19,254 bases of DNA from Bacteroides sp. 43_108. Lineage in GTDB: Bacteria; Bacteroidota; Bacteroidia; Bacteroidales; Bacteroidaceae. The stretch covers positions 1 to 19,254 of the forward strand of contig MNQS01000191.1 of NCBI GenBank assembly GCA_001915545.1. Direction: 5' to 3'. Positions 16,271-19,254 of the stretch are shown here, piece after piece. The notes beneath the pieces were generated by a model. That model made no database searches. It was not told the origin of the DNA and saw nothing but the letters and a program-made list of their open reading frames with translations. Numbering within the stretch: position 1 is the stretch's first letter; each line of letters begins with the position of its first letter. The position numbers and the translations under genes were made by a program.

Positions 16271-17365
16271 ATGCAACAAAATCTTTTCGATGGAGATAGA
16301 TACCAAGCCCAGTTTGCAGTAATAACCTATCGGTGGCTGATGAGCCGTCGATGGGTTACCTATGCAGATATTATGGCAGAATTCATGGAACTTGATTCTG
16401 CAGAACAGTTGCCGTATGGAGTTTCGAAATGTGAACATATAGGAGAACTCCGTAAGGCATTCCCAGAGGTATGTCGTGCGTTGGAAGAAAAAGAAGGAAT
16501 AGGTTGTGTAAAAGAAGAAGGCAACAAACGGAATAAACGTTTTTGCTATGTAGGGAAAGATGATGATCCACTTGCCGGATTGTTGAAAGCTGTATTCCGC
16601 AAAGACCTTAATGATTATTACCAGTTTTGTCAAGACTCAGCAGGATTTTTTCCTGATTCATGGATCGAGCATTTCTTTGACAGGACTCTAGACCTCTTTG
16701 AAATCAAACAGAGAAAGAAAAAAGGACATGAACTTATTGGCTCAGAAATGCCCCGTCTGCACAAAAACATCGAATGGCTGCCATTCATCTATGAGTGCAT
16801 ACGTGATCACAAGGTGCTGAAGGTGGCTTATCACGAAAAATATCAAATTGCTGTAACTGTTATTTTTCATCCACACTACTTGAAAGAGTTCAACGGGCGT
16901 TGGCATATATTGGGAAGTATCGAACGAATCGATTCATTATCAAACCAGACAATAATAAACGAAGGGCAGAATATACCATTAGACAGAATAGATGAGAAGC
17001 CTACAATAATCTATGATATTGAATATCTTTTTCCGAGCAAAATTAAATACCCAGAGTACTTCAATGACATTGTAGGTGTGACTCATGTAGAAAATGAAAA
17101 GCTGCATGACATCGTAGTCCGAATACATGATAAATATATGTTTGGCTTGGTCGAGACCAAGCCTATTCATCATTCCCAGAGAACCTTGAAAGATTTTGAT
17201 GAGACTCTTGGTTATGCTGAAGTGACGATGACACTCAAAACAAATAATGAATTCTTTGGACGAATCCTACAATTAGGGCATGACTTGGAAATCGTAAGTC
17301 CGAAAGAAGTGCGCGATGACATCACACTACGTATCAGCAAAATGAATAAGAGATATATGAGGTGA
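16271..17365 (+). CDS. WYL-domain transcriptional regulator
   Basis: A 364-residue protein. An N-terminal winged-helix-like region (YRWLMSRRWVTYADIMAEF, with VSKCEHIGELRKAF) should bind DNA. A WYL core follows, from IYECIRDHKVLKVAYHEKY through FHPHYLKEFNGRWHILGSIE to IPLDRID, where the signature tripeptide reads WHI instead of WYL. The C-terminal WCX-like part includes YAEVTMTLKTNNEFFGRILQLGHDLEIVSPKEVRDDI. WYL proteins bind nucleic-acid or nucleotide ligands and often repress anti-phage operons (BrxR and CapW types). I use ATG 16271; an in-frame TTG two codons earlier is less likely. Here the regulator is last in its operon, 13 bases after the large NTPase, so it may control the promoter at 12289-12320. 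Whether it represses or activates cannot be seen. Confidence 0.85.
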   Translation: MQQNLFDGDRYQAQFAVITYRWLMSRRWVTYADIMAEFMELDSAEQLPYGVSKCEHIGELRKAFPEVCRALEEKEGIGCVKEEGNKRNKRFCYVGKDDDPLAGLLKAVFRKDLNDYYQFCQDSAGFFPDSWIEHFFDRTLDLFEIKQRKKKGHELIGSEMPRLHKNIEWLPFIYECIRDHKVLKVAYHEKYQIAVTVIFHPHYLKEFNGRWHILGSIERIDSLSNQTIINEGQNIPLDRIDEKPTIIYDIEYLFPSKIKYPEYFNDIVGVTHVENEKLHDIVVRIHDKYMFGLVETKPIHHSQRTLKDFDETLGYAEVTMTLKTNNEFFGRILQLGHDLEIVSPKEVRDDITLRISKMNKRYMR

Positions 17366-17487
17366 TACGATGAGAAACAACGATCATCTAACATCGCCTT
17401 TTTACTTCAAACATATCAATGCCAACATATACTCTGGAAGAAGTTTATTGATTCTTTAGCCAAGGAATCATTCCCAGTTTCGAAATC

Positions 17488-17519
17488 TTTTTTTGAATGA
17501 TAGAGAGTGCGTATCTTTG
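17488..17519 (+). promoter_or_regulatory. Promoter of the glycine-zipper protein gene
   Basis: TATCTTTG at 17512-17519 is an exact TAnnTTTG; TTTT at 17488-17491, 20 bases upstream, matches three of four bases of the -33 TTTG. Start would be near 17526, leaving a leader of about 210 bases. Confidence 0.6.
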
Positions 17520-17571
17520 CATCGTCAAACAAGACAAAGAGTTCTTTGGAATAACAATAGAGCCTGATTCT

Positions 17572-17677
17572 TTACCCATGCGGTATAAGTGACCGCATGA
17601 ATGAGGTAATAGACACTGTGCAATTTTTTTAATTTTCAATAAAAGTTCGAGTCCGTAAGGAAGTGTCCGGAGTCGAA
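17572..17677 (+). promoter_or_regulatory. Two leader hairpins, possible RNA regulatory element
   Basis: Hairpin one: CATGCGGT (17577-17584) pairs perfectly with ACCGCATG (17592-17599) around a 7-base loop, extended after a 5-base bulge by TTACC (17572-17576) with GGTAA (17605-17609). Hairpin two: TTCGA (17646-17650) pairs with TCGAA (17673-17677) and, past a G-G mismatch, TCCG with CGGA. A run of seven Ts lies between them. It fits no riboswitch class I know; a regulatory leader or an attenuator is possible. Confidence 0.45.
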
Positions 17678-17737
17678 GCTCAGCGGAATTAAATCCGAAG
17701 AGAATAATGACCTTCTTAATCACTAACTTCTAAAACT

Positions 17738-18880
17738 ATGAAGAAGAATGTGAACAACAGCACAGTTAATGGCGCATCAGCAGCAAGCAGCGCCCAGTCT
17801 ACCAACTCCTACATGCAGTACACCCAGTACCGGAACCGTCAGGCTCACGGATGGGTAGCAGAAGATGCCAACGCCATGGCAGACCGCCTTGCAGGAAAGG
17901 ATGTCGACCAAGTTGGAAGGAACAATAGTTGTAACGGCGCAGACCGAATAGTGGACGGAGTGCAGATACAAACGAAGTATTGCGCTACGGCTCAGGATTC
18001 AGTCAACGCGGCTTTCCAAGACTGTCGTTATCGATACAGCGGCATGAAGCTCGAAGTGCCCAAAGACCAATACGAGGAAGCTGTCAAACTGATGGCAGAC
18101 AAGATTCGCGATGGTCAAGTACCCGGTGTGACAGACCCGGCCACTGCAAGTGACTTGGTGGTAAAAGGCAATTGCACCTACAACGAAGCCAAGAATATCG
18201 CTAGGGCAGGCAACATCGACTCTATCAAGTTCGATGTGAAGACACAAGCTGTCACATGCGGGCTTACTTGTGGCATGTCGTTTTTGTTGACCTATGTCAA
18301 CAGTGTACGAGGCGGCAAAACGCATAAAGAGGCTCTTAAAGCTGCTTCTTCACAGGCTGCCCAAAGCGGAGTCACGGCCATGTTTGTAGGTGTGGGTACA
18401 CAGCAATTGCTACGCACTACAGTAGGTCGCAGCATGGCCGCATCAGCGACACACGCATCACGCACAGTAATGGATGTGGCCTGCAAGACCCAGCTTGGTC
18501 AGCAAGTAGTGGAAAAGACAGCATCTGCTCTTGTTGGGAAACAGCTTGTAGGGCAAGCAGCAAAAAATGTCTTGACAAAGGGCATGCGCACCAATATGGT
18601 TACCGGAGGTGTGATGCTTGCCGCGCAAACCATTCCTGATGCCATAAAAGTTTGTCGAGGAAAAATGTCTTGCGGACAATTCTGCGAGAACACGGCAAGC
18701 AATGCGGCCGGAGTGGGTGGCGGTTATGCTGGAGCTACAGCAGGGGCAGCCATCGGCACTGCTATTTTCCCCGGTGTAGGCACTGTTATTGGTGGAATCA
18801 TCGGTGGAATCGGTGGTGGAGTAGCTGGTTCAAGTGCAGTGAGAGGTTTATGCTCTTTATTCCACAAACGCAAGAGATAA
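17738..18880 (+). CDS. Cysteine-rich protein with Q-x-K nuclease-like motif and C-terminal glycine zipper
   Basis: A 380-residue protein whose name and function I do not know, although the block from NNSCNGADRIVDGVQIQTKYC through KLEVPKDQYEEAVKLM, GQVPGVTDPATASDLV and GNCTYNEAKNIARAGNIDSI resembles hypothetical proteins I believe are widespread in bacteria. In that block D69 or D73 followed by Q78-T-K80 fits the QxK variant of PD-(D/E)XK nucleases; this is a motif-level guess. The middle is alanine-rich with hydrophobic stretches (about 170-220). Residues about 323-370 form a glycine zipper with GATAGAAIGTA and GGIIGGIGGGVAG, typical of membrane-inserting segments, then a basic tail FHKRKR. 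About 12 cysteines are spread along the chain and there is no N-terminal signal peptide. An effector or toxin that enters membranes is one reading; a housekeeping membrane protein is another. Confidence 0.6.
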   Translation: MKKNVNNSTVNGASAASSAQSTNSYMQYTQYRNRQAHGWVAEDANAMADRLAGKDVDQVGRNNSCNGADRIVDGVQIQTKYCATAQDSVNAAFQDCRYRYSGMKLEVPKDQYEEAVKLMADKIRDGQVPGVTDPATASDLVVKGNCTYNEAKNIARAGNIDSIKFDVKTQAVTCGLTCGMSFLLTYVNSVRGGKTHKEALKAASSQAAQSGVTAMFVGVGTQQLLRTTVGRSMAASATHASRTVMDVACKTQLGQQVVEKTASALVGKQLVGQAAKNVLTKGMRTNMVTGGVMLAAQTIPDAIKVCRGKMSCGQFCENTASNAAGVGGGYAGATAGAAIGTAIFPGVGTVIGGIIGGIGGGVAGSSAVRGLCSLFHKRKR

Positions 18881-18948
18881 GGAAAAAACACCCTGCAACA
18901 CGACAAAGCACAGGCTTATTCCTGCAAAACCTACAAAGAAACGAGCGT

Positions 18949-19050
18949 ATGATTGTATGTCCCAGACCTACTAATAGCATGCCCATAGTGCTGACCATTG
19001 CAGCACTTGCCGTTCAAGTAATGCTTTCAAAGAAGCATAGACGTAAATAG
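18949..19050 (+). CDS. Possible 33-residue single-helix membrane peptide
   Basis: This short frame begins 68 bases after the glycine-zipper gene and encodes a short polar start, one hydrophobic helix (PIVLTIAALAVQVML) and a basic end KKHRRK, a layout seen in small membrane peptides. It is followed by a strong hairpin terminator, consistent with being the last gene of the same transcript. There is no clear Shine-Dalgarno sequence and no recognised family, so it may be chance. If the upstream protein is toxic, a partner role is conceivable, but nothing in the sequence shows it. Confidence 0.3.
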   Translation: MIVCPRPTNSMPIVLTIAALAVQVMLSKKHRRK

Positions 19051-19102
19051 TTCTCATAGACAGATTGCTGTCAAGTCTGTTTCGCCAAAGCTGATGAATC
19101 TA

Positions 19103-19140
19103 CAAAAGAGAATGTGCCGATATATACACATTCTCTTTTG
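19103..19140 (+). terminator. Strong hairpin, probable terminator of the 17738 transcript
   Basis: CAAAAGAGAATGTG (19103-19116) is perfectly complementary to CACATTCTCTTTTG (19127-19140) around a 10-base loop. The 14-bp stem ends in four A-T pairs on each side, so the T-run is part of the stem and it may work in both directions. Confidence 0.7.
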
Positions 19141-19190
19141 CTTGATATATAAGCCTTTATTTAGGGATATTCAGTAAATAGAATAAAATT

Positions 19191-19237
19191 AGCCAACTAA
19201 TTCATACACAAAGTGTTGCGAATTAGCTGGCTTTTTT
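19191..19237 (+). terminator. Second rho-independent terminator
   Basis: AGCCAACTAATTC (19191-19203) pairs with GAATTAGCTGGCT (19220-19232) with one G-T wobble; a short CAC/GTG stem lies in the loop. Six Ts at 19232-19237 follow on the plus strand, and on the minus strand the complement of AAAATT gives a T-rich side, so it may also stop a transcript entering from beyond the window. Confidence 0.75.
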
Positions 19238-19254
19238 GTATCTTTAGGTATTCC

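Larger units (their letters stand above)
17366..17737 (+). other. Gene-free 372-base region with promoter and structured leader
   Basis: No convincing gene lies here. The first 120 bases hold only a 29-codon frame (17370-17459) with no family likeness. Then come a promoter (17488-17519) and about 210 transcribed bases before the next ATG with two hairpins. Frames on the minus strand through this part do not resemble known proteins. Confidence 0.6.

Noticed and set aside
17370..17459. 29-codon plus-strand frame starting 5 bases after the WYL stop
   Set aside because: Too short, no hydrophobic helix or motif, no ribosome binding site; kept only as a remark.
17445..17723. Minus-strand frame of 92 codons in the gap before the glycine-zipper gene
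   Set aside because: It runs across the promoter and both leader hairpins of the plus-strand gene, shows no family likeness, and has no promoter; the leader explanation fits better.
18652..18948. Plus-strand frame overlapping the end of the glycine-zipper gene
   Set aside because: It is a shadow frame of the Gly-rich coding sequence, rich in W, R and C; only the part after 18949 lies outside that gene.

Overview
The window looks like a chromosomal segment from a Bacteroidales bacterium (Bacteroides/Prevotella lineage). The signs are several exact TAnnTTTG -7 promoter elements, few Shine-Dalgarno sequences, and families typical of that group: tandem MacB-type permeases of about 780 residues with a HlyD-like adaptor and a TolC-like channel, a YARHG lipoprotein-like secreted protein, and an AlbA_2/Schlafen-type ATP-binding protein with a GVN-rich linker. 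Species cannot be fixed from the sequence alone.

Bases 1-6800 hold a minus-strand tripartite export operon. Reading in the direction of transcription it is TolC-like outer-membrane factor, periplasmic adaptor, MacB-like permease, LolD/MacB-type ATPase, and a second permease copy that stops after about 249 residues. Upstream of the first gene is a good sigma-54 (-24/-12) element and, about 90-110 bp upstream of the predicted start, two near-identical 19-bp palindromes exactly 21 bp apart. This suggests control by an NtrC-type activator that is not encoded in the window. A separate minus-strand MATE efflux gene (6907-8250) with its own terminator lies next to it.

Bases 8623-12264 are on the plus strand: a secreted protein with a C-terminal YARHG-like domain, an AlbA_2 ATP-binding gene interrupted by one in-frame TAA, and a membrane-anchored coiled-coil protein of unknown function.

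Bases 12289-17365 form a visibly A+T-richer cassette with its own promoter and three tightly packed genes: a small HEPN-like helical protein, an 1098-residue protein with two different P-loop NTPase modules (a KGGMGR deviant Walker A and a separate GYKGTGKT), and a WYL-family regulator. The first two genes overlap by 4 bp. I read this as a candidate, apparently undescribed, biological-conflict (defence) module; this is inference from architecture.

Bases 17488-19254 contain a promoter, a roughly 210-base structured leader, a 380-residue protein with a Q-x-K nuclease-like motif at the N-terminal side and a glycine-zipper membrane segment at the C terminus, a possible 33-residue membrane peptide, and two strong hairpin terminators.
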